Positions 53,476-64,000 of a stretch of DNA of 64,000 nt are shown piece after piece; position 1 is the first letter of the stretch; every line of letters starts with the position of its first letter. The translations under genes and the position numbers were made by a program. The DNA comes from Chara braunii. Its lineage: Eukaryota > Streptophyta > Charophyceae > Charales > Characeae. The stretch is taken from the NCBI GenBank assembly GCA_003427395.1, contig BFEA01000375.1, positions 758,294 to 822,293 on the forward strand. Reading direction: 5' to 3'. The notes under the pieces are model-generated. The model searched no databases. It was not told where the DNA came from and was given only the letters and a program-made list of their open reading frames with translations.

Positions 53476-54613
53476 ATAAGAAGTGTCGCCCGGTCCCCGT
53501 GCTTGTCACGGAGGATGAGGAAGCCTATTATGAGCGGGAGCGAGGGCTGATAAGACGTATGTGGGAGCGCGCACAGGCAGGACCGTGCCGCATCAATAAC
53601 AAAAATGAGGAAGGGTTGATAATTGGCGAGCCTGGCTTCCTTTCACCCCAGAAGAGGACCTTGATGGTGGAGACCATGAAGAGGAGGCATTGCGCGTATG
53701 CGTTTAATGACGACGAGCGTGGGAGGTTGGACGTGGATAAGATTCCAATGATACGAATTCATACCGTCCCGCACGAGCCGTGGAACCTGAGGGGCGCGCG
53801 ATATCTGAACCCGGATGAGGAGAAGAAGGTGGTGGACTACTTGGACGGGAGATGCGGATGTATGTGGCTGATTACTCCAGTGAACCGTATGTTTCCCCTT
53901 GGTTTTGCTTCATCAAGCCAAACGGGACGTTACGGTGGCTACAGGATTTGCAACGGTTGAATGCGGTGACGGTGCGGGACGCGGGAGGACTGCCGAACAC
54001 GGACGCCCTGTCAGAGTCATGCGCAGGAAGGCCTATAATCTCACTTATAGACCTTTATTCTGCGTATGACCAGTTTCCTGTATACCCGCCGGATAGGCCG
54101 GTAACGGCGATGCATACGCCAAGGGGGCTGATCCATATGAATGTGGCCCCTCAGGGGTGGACTAATGCAGTAGCGATGGTGCAAAGGCACATGATTAGGG
54201 CTATGCAAACAGTTAGCCCACATATCACCCAACCCTACATTGACGATTTGGCGGTCAAGGGTCCAAAGGAAAAAGAGGAAGACGAAGTGATGCCAGGAGT
54301 GAGGCGGTTCGTTTGGAAGCACATCCAGGATATCGATCAGGTTCTGGGTCTGCTGGAAGAACATAGCCTGACGGCTAGCGGGCCCAAGTCGAAGCACTGT
54401 ATGAGGGGGGCCACGATTCTGGGCTTTGTCTGCAACGAGAAGGGGCGGAGGCCAGATGTGAAGAAAACGGACAAGATCCTAGAGTGGTCAGTTCCCTTTC
54501 AGTCGATAACGGACGTGAGAAGCTTCCTTGGGATCTGTGGGTTCTGGAGGAGTTTTGTGAAGGACTTCGCCACCAAAACGGAGCATTTGAGGAAGCTGGT
54601 GCGTCAGGACTAG
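53427..54613 (+). pseudogene. pol: E3 reverse transcriptase (frameshifted, active site intact)
   Basis: Reads in the -1 frame to about 53855 (FNDDERGRLDVDKIPMIRIH, VPHEPWN), then shifts frame and continues WFCFIKPNGTLRWLQDLQRL, SLIDLYSAYDQF, MHTPRGLIHMNVAPQGWTNA, QPYIDDLAVKGP and the thumb (DVRSFLGICGFWRSFVKDFA). The YIDD box is intact, unlike E1. TAG at 54611, with a TGA two codons further on, interrupts the connection to RNase H; both fit single C:G to T:A changes (CAG, TGG). Confidence 0.88.
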
Positions 54614-54619
54614 GAGTGA

Positions 54620-56817
54620 GTCTGGGGCGAAGACCAGGAGAAGGCTGTGGAAAGGATGAAGGGAGAGTTTAAGGAAGGAGGCTTGGTGCTGGGAGCACCA
54701 AATTATGAGGCCACGGAGGAAAAGTCGTTCGTGGTCGAGACGGACGCTGGGCCGACTGCCTTAGGAGGGGTCCTGATTCAGGCAGGTGCGGATGGGAAGG
54801 AGAGGCCGCTAAGGTTCGAAAGTTGTACTCTCAATAGGACTGAGAGAAATTACTCACAGTTTAAAAAGGAGACGTTGGCGGTGCTCCATTGCCTAAGGAC
54901 CTTCCGGAACTGTATCTTTGGCAGGAGGCTCATTTTGAGGGTGGACCCTACTGCGCTGGCATGTTCCCTAAAAATTATACTCCATCTGACCCAACCATCA
55001 CGAGGTGGTTGACTTACATTTGGATGTTTAACTTTGAGTTGGAGAGGATTCCAGGGGACAAGAACAGGGCGGATGGGCTGAGCCGTATCAACTGGGATGG
55101 GGCGAGTCAGGAGTCAATTGAGGATACCCAACCAGTCGACGGGTTCTTGGATCAGGAAGAGGATGTCCGCCTCCACATAAATGAATGGTCGTTGAAGGTG
55201 CCTAGCTGCGTCACGCATCCTATATGGCTAGCGCCAAGGGGGTACAAGCAAAAGGAGAAGTTGGTCCTCAAACCCTTCCAAGAAGAAGATCCGTGGGGGA
55301 GTAGGGATATTGGCTGGATGATGAAGTTAGCACCAGCAGGTACGCATAGTTTGGCGGAGGAGGTAAGGACAATAGAGGAAGGGCCAACCCAGGTAGAGGA
55401 GCATGAGCAATTAAAGGGAGGGATGTACTTGCTCACTAATACGCTCCTGCAGGGGAACTTTGACCAAAGGAGCTCATCCGGTTCTGAGGAGGGCGAACTC
55501 CTTATTTCTGAAAGCCAGGACGACGAGTTCGAAGAGGGAGAGATCAGGGAGGCCTTCTGCGCAGAAGAGTATGACGGGATCTATCGGGAATTGGGGTTAC
55601 TCCTGTCAAGCGAGATAAGGGATAGAGACGCAAGTGCTAAAGCCCAGAAGATGAGGCATCTCTACGTGGTAAGAGATAGCCATCTATTTATAAAGCGACA
55701 GGTCGAAAACCCCAAGAGGATCGTATGTGGGAGGAACCGGCAGATCGATGTCATAGCAACCCTACACGATGGTATAGCAGGGGGGCACAGAGGGGTTAGT
55801 GCCACGTGTGCAAAAATAAGCGAGTTATACCGTTGGGATGGAATGCTAACTATGGTCATCAAGTACTGGCAGTCCTGTATACCTTGCCAGCAGAGGTCAA
55901 CGCAAAGGCCTGGGGAGCCTCTGCACCCCACGTTGGAAAGGGAAGTGGGTGCGGTCGTACACCTGGACCTGTTCTTTATGCCACTCAGGGAGGATGGAAG
56001 CAACTATATCTTCGACGCACGGGACAACCTTACTGGGTTCGTGGACGGTCGGGCTATTCATACGAAAACTGGCCCAGTTTTAACAAGGTGCATCGAGGAG
56101 TACTACCTGCGCTATTCGTTTGTCAGGGAGTTTGTGATGGACCGGGGGTCGGAGTTCACATGTAACGAGGTGCGGACCTTACTTGCGGGGTATGGCGTGG
56201 TAGCGAACTATACTACTGCCGCGCACCCCCAGGCAAATGCACCTGTGGAGAGAGGGCGTAGTACCATCACAAATCTTCTGGCCAAATGGACGGAAGGGAG
56301 GCCTAACCAGTGGCCGAAGTTTCTGAGAGCAGCTTTCTTCGTGGAAAACGTTACAGTGAAAAGGACTACCAAGTATGCGCCAGCCACACTATGGTACGGA
56401 AGGCATGCCACCTTTCCCATAGAAAGCTTCATGAACACGTGGAGGCGACAGGACCTGGAAGTGGACCTGTCCTTTGAAGAACTGCTCGATATTCGGGCGC
56501 GGCAAGTGGGAGCTGCTGAGGAAAGGTTGCGAGAGGCCACTGGTCAGGTAGAGAGGAGTCGCATGGAAGACAAGATGAGATGGGACCAGATGGCCCGAGT
56601 AAGAAAGGATCCGCTGAAAGTTGGGGATGTGGTACTGCTGTATGACTCCTCGCTGGAAAAACAATGGTTTAGGAAACTCGACAAACGATGGCTGGGGCCT
56701 TATAGGATCGTGCGGTGTGGCGAGTTTGGGGCCTACCAAATTGAAAAGTTGGACGGGGCCGGGTGGCAGGACTGGGTATCAGGGACAAGGCTGAAGAAGT
56801 TCGTGGCCAGGGAATAG
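54620..56817 (+). pseudogene. pol: E3 RNase H and integrase (one frameshift, catalytic residues intact)
   Basis: RNase H begins in the RT frame (VVETDAGPTALGG, LAVLHCLRTF) and changes frame near 54960, continuing FELERIPGDKNRADGLSR. From about 54960 to TAG 56815 the frame is open. The integrase zinc finger is LHDGIAGGHRG with SCIPCQQR. The core has Asp in HLDLF, Asp in MDRGSEF and Glu in NAPVERG, all present. A GPY/F module (RWLGPYRIV) lies near 56697. It closes pol in gypsy order. Confidence 0.9.
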
Positions 56818-56954
56818 GTAAAGGGCCATGAAACCTCGTCAGGAATAGAGTCTTGCCTAGGTATTACCCATGTCAGGTGATTAGATAGATGGGTGATTGG
56901 GGTGGATGGGTGTGGAGTGTATGTGGGATTCCCCTAAGTTAATGGGCTCAGTTG

Positions 56955-57000
56955 CTGACCCTGCTGTGTGCCTGTTTGCTGTCTCTCGCCTGTTGTGCAG
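56955..57000 (+). promoter_or_regulatory. Candidate branch point and 3' splice site before gag2
   Basis: CTGAC (56955-56959) is followed by a T/C/G-rich tract (TTTGCTGTCTCTCGCCTG) and CAG ending at 57000, 23 nt before the gag2 ATG. The motif order and spacing fit a eukaryotic acceptor. Confidence 0.45.
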
Positions 57001-57022
57001 GTCTGACTTTTCGAAGGCAGTC

Positions 57023-59702
57023 ATGCAGAGGGGTAGGAGGGACGCACGGCCACGGCAGGGGCCCCAGGGAGCAGCGGGGAGAGGCAAGAGGCACGAGCCG
57101 CCTAGGAGGGAGCCTACGCCCGAGTTCGATGACGATAACATACAGTTTTTCCTGGACGTATATCGGGATCATGCGGCACAGAGAGGGTGGTCAGTGGTGG
57201 AGAGGATTCACCACTTGAGGGGTATAGGGCGGTTTGAGGAGCCTGTTGCTCAGATATGCGAGGAGGCCCTGACTTGGCCAGATGTGGAGGCCGGGATGCA
57301 GAGACTGAGGGTTTCGCCCAGGGGACGTGACGGCATGCCCATTCGGTTAGAGGAAGGGAACGCAGAGGAGTTTATTCCCGCATATGAGCACTACATGTTG
57401 AGTCAGGGGATTGCACGGGAGGAGTGGGTACAGACCCTACTTATCTGGACTAGGGGGGCAGAGAGGCCGGTGGCCAGACAGATTCGGGAAAGGGCTCGAG
57501 ATTGGGAGGACTGTCAGGCCCAACTCAGGAGGGCGTTCGGACAACCAGAGCGCGAGAGGCCCGAGCCCAGGGTCGAGAAGCGGAGGCGGAGCAGGAGGCC
57601 GAGGGAACCAGCGCCGAGAGAAGTGGGGCTGACCGGAGAGAGGAGTAGGGCCCCAGCACATCAAGGGGATGAGCCTGCAGGGCCCGCACTGGAAGAGGAA
57701 TCGTTCCCTGCTTGTGACCTCCGGGCAGTTGAGTTTCGGCGGATTACGAGCGAGGAGTTGAGACCGCCCTCACCATTGTCATCAGGGCAGGAGCTGGACA
57801 TACCAGGAGAGACGCCATTCCGGAACTTAGCGACTCACCTTGATGTATCGCGATGGGAGGCCTCACAGTTGGGGGAGGGCTCAATTGAGCCGACGCGCTA
57901 TGTGCCGTTGGAGGAGCCTTTGGACCCCGAGAAGGAGACTGGCGTGCCAGACCGAGAGGAGCCCCAGGATCCTGAGATGGCAGCCGAGCAGCCGGATCCG
58001 GTACGGCCTCAGGATGGGGAGGTGATCATGGTCGGAGACGATACCCCTCCTTACTCCCCAGTTCCAGAGCCAGCACAGCATTCATGGCCAGAGGGGATTC
58101 GTGAGCCAGGCAGCGAGGAGATTCCGGAGTTTCCCCCTTAGGCCACCGCTATGCCTGAGCAGGAGGCAGAGCTGGAGGGTCAGGGAGCGTATGAGAGAGC
58201 GAGGGTGGAGGTACCCCCTGACTTGCCATCGGCCATGCATGGGACCGAGAGCCCAGTTATCGAGGAACCTGCTCCAACGTAGTTACTGCTAACGTTGCCA
58301 TGCACGAGCGAGAGGATGAGTACCGAGGCGTCAACTCCGGAGGGCCAGGGGCCGCGGGTGAGAAGAGCCCCAAGAGAGACCCGCAAAGAAAAGTCTGCCC
58401 GGGTGCGGGTCTGTCTGGATTAAATACATGCGAGACAGGCTGAGATGGAGGCGGCGGGGATAGAGCTAACACCGCCGGTCGAGCCCAAGACGAGCGAGCA
58501 GAGGATTGACGAGTTGTGGGCCGGATACGAGAGCCAGAGGGATGTGGCTCGCCAGAGGTCACGAGAGAGGGGGCAGGCGGACGAGGAGGCGGGTGAGCTG
58601 AGGGAGATGGGGGACTTGGGGTTCTCCGCGACTAGAAAGGCGATTGAGCATGTGGATAGGAGGATATGCGAGACGGCGGTTACATCCTTCCAGTGGTATA
58701 ATCTACTCAGCAATGAGCTCAGGGTTAGAGAGTTGGAGGTGGAGCACCTGACTACTCAGCTTGCCGAGGAGCCAGGTCAAAGAGGTTGAGTGGGAGAGGA
58801 GATTTGGGGAGATGGCGGCCGCTGTGGATAGGCTCTCGGCAGCCTGGGAGGCTAGCCAGGCGGGGCGAGCCGGTGTCGATGGCCAGGGCCGAGGGATGCA
58901 GGCTTCGCCGAGTCAGGGAGCAGCGGTGAAGGTCCCTCGACAGGCCGAGCCAATGGGGGAGGTACCTCTGGATACGGCCGAAGAGGAGGGTGGCGTCCAG
59001 GAGTCACTTATGGCGATGTCCACGGAGAGAAGAGACTCACGTTTGCACGAGTTGGCGGCAGACATGGGGATAGGTACTCCACAGGAGGGGCCTTAGAGGC
59101 TTGACGCCCCAGGCTACGCCCCAGAGCTGGGAGAATTGAGGACGGAGTTGGGCTCTTGGGCCACTGGGACGGACTCAGGAGGACCTGACTCAGGGCGGCA
59201 GCAGCGACAGGAGGTCATGAGTGAGCCAGCCGCCGTGGCGGGCTCTCAGCCGTCAGGATCATGGGAGGATGAGGTGGTGGTGGTGACAGAGAAGCCTCAT
59301 GAGGAGGGACCCCGAGAGTTGGACACGCCAGAGTGCGGGCCAGCGAGCATAGCCGTACGAGAGGGTGAGGGTGCTGAGGCTATGGAGCCCGGACCTCAGG
59401 GTCATATGGGATTGCCCTCGTGTCATGAGGTGACCACTGAGACCATGGGGACGCCTTCGACACCAAGTTCCCGGGGGAGAAAGAAGAAGACTGCCAAGTG
59501 GCACGATACTTTCTGCTTTTGGTGCAAGAAGGAGGGGCGTAGAGCCGTGGACTGCCCAGAGCTCCTCGAGGATAAGGCTGAGGGACGGGTTGCAGAGGTT
59601 GACGGCAAGTTTTATGACAGACAGGGCAGGGTAGTGGAGCGAGCTCCAGATGGGGGCAGGGCCCAGTTATTCAGGCAGAACCAGGAGGAATTGTGTGAGT
59701 AG
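57023..59702 (+). pseudogene. E3 Gag2: second Gag-like ORF downstream of pol
   Basis: From ATG 57023 (MQRGRRDARPRQ). A Gag-core-like region follows: DNIQFFLDVYRDHAAQRGWS, then EFIPAYEHYMLSQGIAREEW, then a helix ending LRRAFG. It lines up with the core motifs of E1, E2 and E3 Gag. Next is a long acidic, Pro-rich middle, a coiled-coil-like stretch near 58680-58850, and a C-terminal knuckle relic CFWCKKEGRRAVDC, spacing of CCHC but with Arg for His, followed by DGKFYDRQGRVV as in the other Gags. Stops at 58139, 58280, 58421 and 59094 and one frameshift near 58780 break it. It occupies the place env has in retroviruses, but it resembles Gag. Its role is unknown. Confidence 0.7.
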
Positions 59703-61779
59703 GGGCTGGTCTCTCTATGTGTTAGTAGGGCCAGAATATTCGACATGCAGAAGGTGGGTTGGAGGTGTATATATGCTTAATTGGTTGAGGAGCCCTAGAT
59801 GTGTGCGTGTTTTAGAGGTGGTAGGATGAGTCCCTGCCTGCTTATACATACATAATTGATAGTGTTTTCCTTGAGCTTTTCTTTCATGGGCTACAGCCTA
59901 GGACATGAGGGTCGGTCGTAGGACACATGAGACTATTCAGTGGATTTTTTATTTCGCGGTGCAGAAACTACTTGACTTTTGAGAGAGACTTGGGTATGAG
60001 CTTTCCTTGGTTGAGTGAGACAGGGGGTTACGCTTTTCGTTAGACTTTAGGTAGATGGTGTGTCCCGAGCGAGTTCCGCGAGTGTACAGTGGGGTCGGGG
60101 GCCATGCTCAGAAGGACAAAGTTTGAGTTGGGTGTTTGTGTTTGAGTTTTGAGGGAGGCATTCTACTCCCTGAGTGTATCATGAGTTGAGATCCTATGGG
60201 ACTTGTCTTGTGACGACCACTATCACTCTCACATGTGTGGCGTTATCCTGATGTGTGATTGGCTTTGTGTGAGGGGTGTACAGGATACATCTCATGGGCG
60301 TGATTGTATAAAATGTAAAGCTGTCCACCTTCCGGTATACTCGTGCGGTCTGCTTGCAGGCGGACGAGAGGGCAGAGTATAAGGAAGGGGAGTGCAGCCT
60401 GTTTGTGAAAAATTGTGAGAATCCTACGGGATTGATGGATTCAGGAATTTGCATGCTTGGTCATACTGAACACCGTGGTCTAAGTTGTACAAGGACTCAG
60501 AAGATGGTCCCTCAATTTGAGTTGTTTGATGATTAAGACCCCCTTCATGGTTCTGAAGGGTGGGAATTGCATTGTTATCGAGGCCCCTTCATGGTTTTGG
60601 AAGAGGTCGTGTGAAGAGTTATCCCATACAGAAAAGGGGTGGCCGTGAAATCCCTTGTAAGAGACACCCTTTACCAAGCAAAGGTAGGTAAAATTTGAGT
60701 GGTATGGACAACATTCGTTTCTGTTGATAAAGTCTGATGAGAGGGAACCATGTTTGCTTGAAATGTTTGAGAAGGGCGAGAGATGCCTCAGGATGGGTGG
60801 CTGCTGGCTCTGATCAAGTCAGGAGCCACGGCCTAGTGGATCCGGCAAGGAAACTGTTTGTGATTAAGTGAAGGGTGTCGTGCCTATTATAAGAGGGCTG
60901 GTAAATGCCTTCAAACCCCTGCGTAGTCCCGCAGCGACCCGTGAATTGTTTGTGATGCCCCGCCGACCACCTGTGCTAATTCTGAGACATATTTAAAGGA
61001 ATACCAAACTAACGGTAAAGTTTAGTGCCACCTGGGCGCAACCCCTAGTGGAGGGCTGCTAGTCGGTGCAACCTGGGTGCGGGCCCGCGAGGTAAGAGTT
61101 TAAGGGGAGTTGCCCGCCCCAGAGAAATTACTCCGCGGGATAGGAGTCGAGTCTTTTGGAAAAACCTGACTGACTGATTGTCAGGAAAAGCGCCTATCGT
61201 TGTATAACCAACGGGAGGATACCGCCGCTAAGGTAACAATGCGGTGGGCCGTAGACCTGGCCCGATCAACCAGGCTATGGTGGGCCCAGGTGGGGACCTA
61301 GTGTTTCTGTACTAGACTGCAGAAAAGGCCGAGAGAGGCTACAAACTTATACGTGTGTATTTTGTTTGATTGTGAGGAATTTGCTGGAAGAAGGCAAAGA
61401 ATGCCTTCATAGGTCCCATTCGAAGCCCGCGTCCCTAGTTATGGTTCTGCTTACGAGAAAGAGGCTAACTGGGACACCCAACGAGAGGCCAACGGTTGTC
61501 TAGGACGAAAGGAGAAGAGGATGGTTTGAGGGCCTTTGGAACTTATGCTGTAGTATTGATGAGTAATACACCAGCGTCCTGTTGCCAGGACAATGGGGAC
61601 CCAGGTTGAAACCGTGGCAGCATATAGTTGTGTTGGCACGGTTTGATGGAGGCCTCAACCCTGAGTCTGTCGGCTGATCGGATTGGTTCTAATCTCGTCA
61701 GCACTTGGAGTGTGAAGGAATCTATAGCTTTTTGATTTGGCGACGCGACGGGGACGTCGCTTAATATGGTCCGGTAAGC
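59703..61779 (+). other. E3 3' internal non-coding region
   Basis: No ORF worth reporting. It shares text with the E2 region at 30834-33000. Small hairpins occur, e.g. CCCTTC (60541-60546) with GAAGGG (60555-60560). The last bases before the LTR are TTAATATGGTCCGGTAAGC; no classical polypurine tract is seen except GACGGGGA at about 61747. Confidence 0.6.
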
Positions 61780-64000
61780 TGTCGGCGCGAATACCCTTAC
61801 AAGGGTATCCGCCCTGGGTTTTGCAAGTGACAGAAAGACTCGGTTAACCTGGATTTTGAGTGCCCCTGCAGGAAAATGCGAGGATCGTCAGCGCGCGGGC
61901 AAAGGTCTGCCTTGTCCTGGTAGGAGGTATGTGGGTGCGCAATTTTAAGGTGCGCGTGTGGTTTTTTTTTATTGAGTGGGTGGCCAGGGTAGCCGGCCGA
62001 CCCGTGCTAGCCCACGAGATTCGTTAACGGACGAAAGTCCGTTTTTGGTCGGCGCGCGCAATCGACGATAGGATTGGTGTGTCGGTAGGCACATGGGATG
62101 GCCATGGCGCGGGGCGGTGGCCTGGTGTGGGCACCTAAGGGCCGTGGGTACATATGTGGGCTGAAAAGGGGTGGTCAAGGCGGTGTTTTGGCCAGGGGCA
62201 CCGCGAGGTACCGTTTGTATGGGAGGCCGTGCCGGCTGATGCCAGGCTTGGGCTTAGCCCTATCGGTTACGGCGTTGGACTATTGCGGCGGAAGTACGGG
62301 GGAACGAGGCCAGCGGACAACGGTGCGGGAGCGGCGAAAGGCTTGAGGGGCTGATGGGCCGTGGGACTATCCCCCTCGCCTTTTACAGTTATGGCGGCCT
62401 CGGTTCCCGCCTGATTGCCGCACGTTTGCGAGGGTGTATATATATAATTTTTTTAATTTCGAATTTTTGTTACTACTATTTGTCCTCACGCCCGTATGAG
62501 GGCACGAAACCGCGGTGGGTATGCCCACGAAATAAGCCGGCGCTCGGACCCAGATGAGGGAACTTGGTGGGCAAGGAGTGCATCCCGAACTGCCTGGGGG
62601 CCGCTTGCCTCCGCGACATATGCTGTGTCCGTCGGGACGCCGTTAGAAGTTGAAACGTCACAGAAGGGGTTGGCATGGCCCATGCATAAGGGTGGCACGC
62701 GCGAACCGAAGGTAGTGGGGGCGGACCCGAGCGTTGCCGCTACCACGGTTTGCAGCACGCGTTGGGCCCGCACGCCTGAGTCCTGTAAAAAGGGGAGGCT
62801 CAGTCTTGTTCGGTGGGTTGCGTCTGAGCCTTCTGGCCAAGTGGTGGCTGAGGTCGTGGTTGAACTGGGCCTCGAAATAAGGCCAGATCCTCAGGAAAAG
62901 AGGGAAGAGGCCAGACCCTCAGTGGACGACCGAACCTTCCGAGGATTGGCGCGACGTGCCAACGAGGCAAGGGTGAAAACTGGGGGCGGGACCGAAGTGC
63001 TCGATGCAGGGTAAAGGACGTATGGCGCGCCGAACCTGTCCTCAGAGGGAGGCCAAGTCCGCGCGGAGAACTTGCCAAGGCACGTTGGGGGTTGCTGCAA
63101 GCGGAAGACCCCATTGAAGGAAGATCAGCACAAGGAGCATTCATGAAGGTCCGGGGATGAACCCGGGCGCGACTTGAGGTAGGGGTGTGTCAAGGAAATA
63201 AAGAAGGGGGCCGTGGAGATTTTTCCCCAGGCTGACATCACGTGAGGCGGCTGCTAAAACTAAAATTATACTGAGGAGATTCGCAGAGCCCCTGGGTACG
63301 GATAGTACACACAAACCTCGAAAGGTGGCTAGGTCCGTGCGCAGTCCAACAAGCTGAAGTGACCCTAGGGCTGTCTGGATTCCGAGGGGCCATCGCACGC
63401 CGCTGCAAGAGAGTCCGTCAGGGCATTCGCCCGAATTTGGAGTAAGGCAGGAAAGATCGGCGGGCCATGAGCGTGGTGGCAACTATAAGTTGATGTGCGG
63501 TCGGTGCCCCGTGGCTGTTGACTTCCTTTTTCGAGTGCCTCGTCTTTTTGATGCCGTATGTCTCGGCGCACCGGCGAGAGCAGCGCTGTGGAAGGACGAA
63601 CTGGGTTGGCGAATGAACGGGGGCGTGGGTTAGAGCCGGGTGCATGCAGGCGTAGAAGATTGGAGATGGCGGAGAGCTGGGCTGGGCGTAGCAGGGAGTA
63701 GAGAGCCCACTCAGTTCTTGGCTGTTTTGGGCGGGGAAAGATGCGTTTTGGGGGTTCTCGATAGTTGCGAATCCAATGGAGGGGTTAGATTTGGTGGTGG
63801 AGTAGTATATTTAGTGCTGGTAGAGAAAAAGATCGCACGGTGGTCAGAGACGGCGACGGGAGAAGAAGCGAAAAGAGATAAAAGTTGGCCACCAGGCTTT
63901 TTCCCGACCGTTCTTGATGAGTAAAGACTCTCGATACGGGATCTTGGGCACTGCGATCTCAATGATGAGCTCGGACTTCGTTGAAGGGATGTAAATTCGG
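61780..64000 (+). repeat. E3 3' LTR, first 2.2 kb
   Basis: Starts TGTCGGCGCG and matches 42086-44300 with scattered substitutions and small indels; continues past the window. Includes the terminal dyad at 61791-61808 and a TATATATAA block near 62440. Confidence 0.93.
62496..63014 (+). CDS. Possible LTR-encoded ORF in E3, unknown function
   Basis: 172 codons from ATG 62496, about 55 bp after a TATA-like stretch. No domain recognised; it is Arg/Gly/Ala-rich and composition alone could keep the frame open. In the 5' LTR the same ATG (42799) gives only 127 codons because of a small difference near 43170, so it is weakly supported. A 94-codon ORF (63640-63924, also 43942-44226) is conserved in length in both LTRs but equally anonymous. 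Confidence 0.22.
   Translation: MRARNRGGYAHEISRRSDPDEGTWWARSASRTAWGPLASATYAVSVGTPLEVETSQKGLAWPMHKGGTREPKVVGADPSVAATTVCSTRWARTPESCKKGRLSLVRWVASEPSGQVVAEVVVELGLEIRPDPQEKREEARPSVDDRTFRGLARRANEARVKTGGGTEVLDAG

Larger units (their letters stand above)
42086..64000 (+). mobile_element. E3: giant Ty3/gypsy retrotransposon with two gag genes, 3' end beyond the window
   Basis: The 5' LTR (42086-49990) begins TGTCGGTGCG and ends TGGACA; the PBS follows after 2 nt; the 3' LTR starts at 61780 and repeats 42086-44300 to the window edge. Coding order is gag1, protease, RT, RNase H, integrase, then gag2. If the 3' LTR is as long as the 5' one, the element is about 27.6 kb. It lies inside the E2 5' LTR. Several stops and frameshifts break the ORFs, but the RT (YIDD) and integrase (D, D, E) active-site residues are retained. 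Confidence 0.88.

Noticed and set aside
56897-59702. Envelope glycoprotein gene, suggested by position after pol
   Set aside because: No signal peptide or transmembrane segment in the coding part; the core and knuckle motifs are Gag-like.

Overview
The window is eukaryotic, repeat-dense DNA with no host housekeeping gene. Almost all of it can be read as three giant Ty3/gypsy-type LTR retrotransposons, two of them nested in the third. I call them E1, E2 and E3. All three have a primer-binding site complementary to the 3' end of tRNA-Asp (TGGCGCCGTTGCCGGGGA, one mismatch in E2). The two pol regions carry gypsy RT-RNase H-integrase with 'PQGWTN' and 'VKGP' signatures. That RT type, the tRNA-Asp primer and the repeat density fit a large fungal (basidiomycete-like) or streptophyte/algal genome. 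I cannot choose between these from sequence alone.

Layout. 1-339 is simple-sequence and AT-rich DNA. 340-1322 holds a decayed ORF resembling a hAT transposase C-terminus, cut off by E2. E2 (minus strand, the host of the nest) runs from 1323 leftmost: its 3' LTR (1323-6501 plus 29234-30833) is split by E1, its short internal region (30834-37999) carries only a broken gag and one accessory ORF, and its 5' LTR (38000-42085) is cut by E3. E1 (plus strand, 6502-29233) has LTRs of 6.27 and 5.78 kb, TG...CA ends and a 4-bp CCGT target duplication. Its internal region is accessory ORFs a-b-c-d, gag, protease, RT, RNase H-integrase, a minisatellite, and an antisense ORF beside the 3' LTR. E3 (plus strand, 42086 to beyond the window) has a 7.9-kb 5' LTR, gag1, protease, RT, RNase H-integrase, a second Gag-like ORF downstream of pol (gag2), and the first 2.2 kb of its 3' LTR.

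Expression logic. In both E1 and E3 gag ends in a stop codon followed in the same frame, a few nucleotides on, by the protease ATG. In both, protease leads into RT through an identical CCTTTTTTAG slippery site with a -1 frame change. E1 adds tightly packed paralogous ORFs upstream of gag whose stops and starts are 3-7 nt apart, and both of its LTRs contain further ORFs. E3 has a candidate spliced route to gag2: a strong 5' splice site in the LTR and a strong 3' splice site just before gag2. The LTRs contain arrays of small hairpins. In the most striking array (E2 and E3) a constant 15-19-nt loop is held by stems that differ from copy to copy but stay self-complementary.

State of the elements. 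All three carry stops, frameshifts or active-site losses (E1: RT YIND in place of YxDD, integrase Glu to Lys), mostly C:G to T:A transitions. E1's 5' LTR also contains three copies of a Nextera mate-pair junction adapter, an assembly artefact, and an N at the same base in both LTRs, so its apparent LTR identity and length are not trustworthy.
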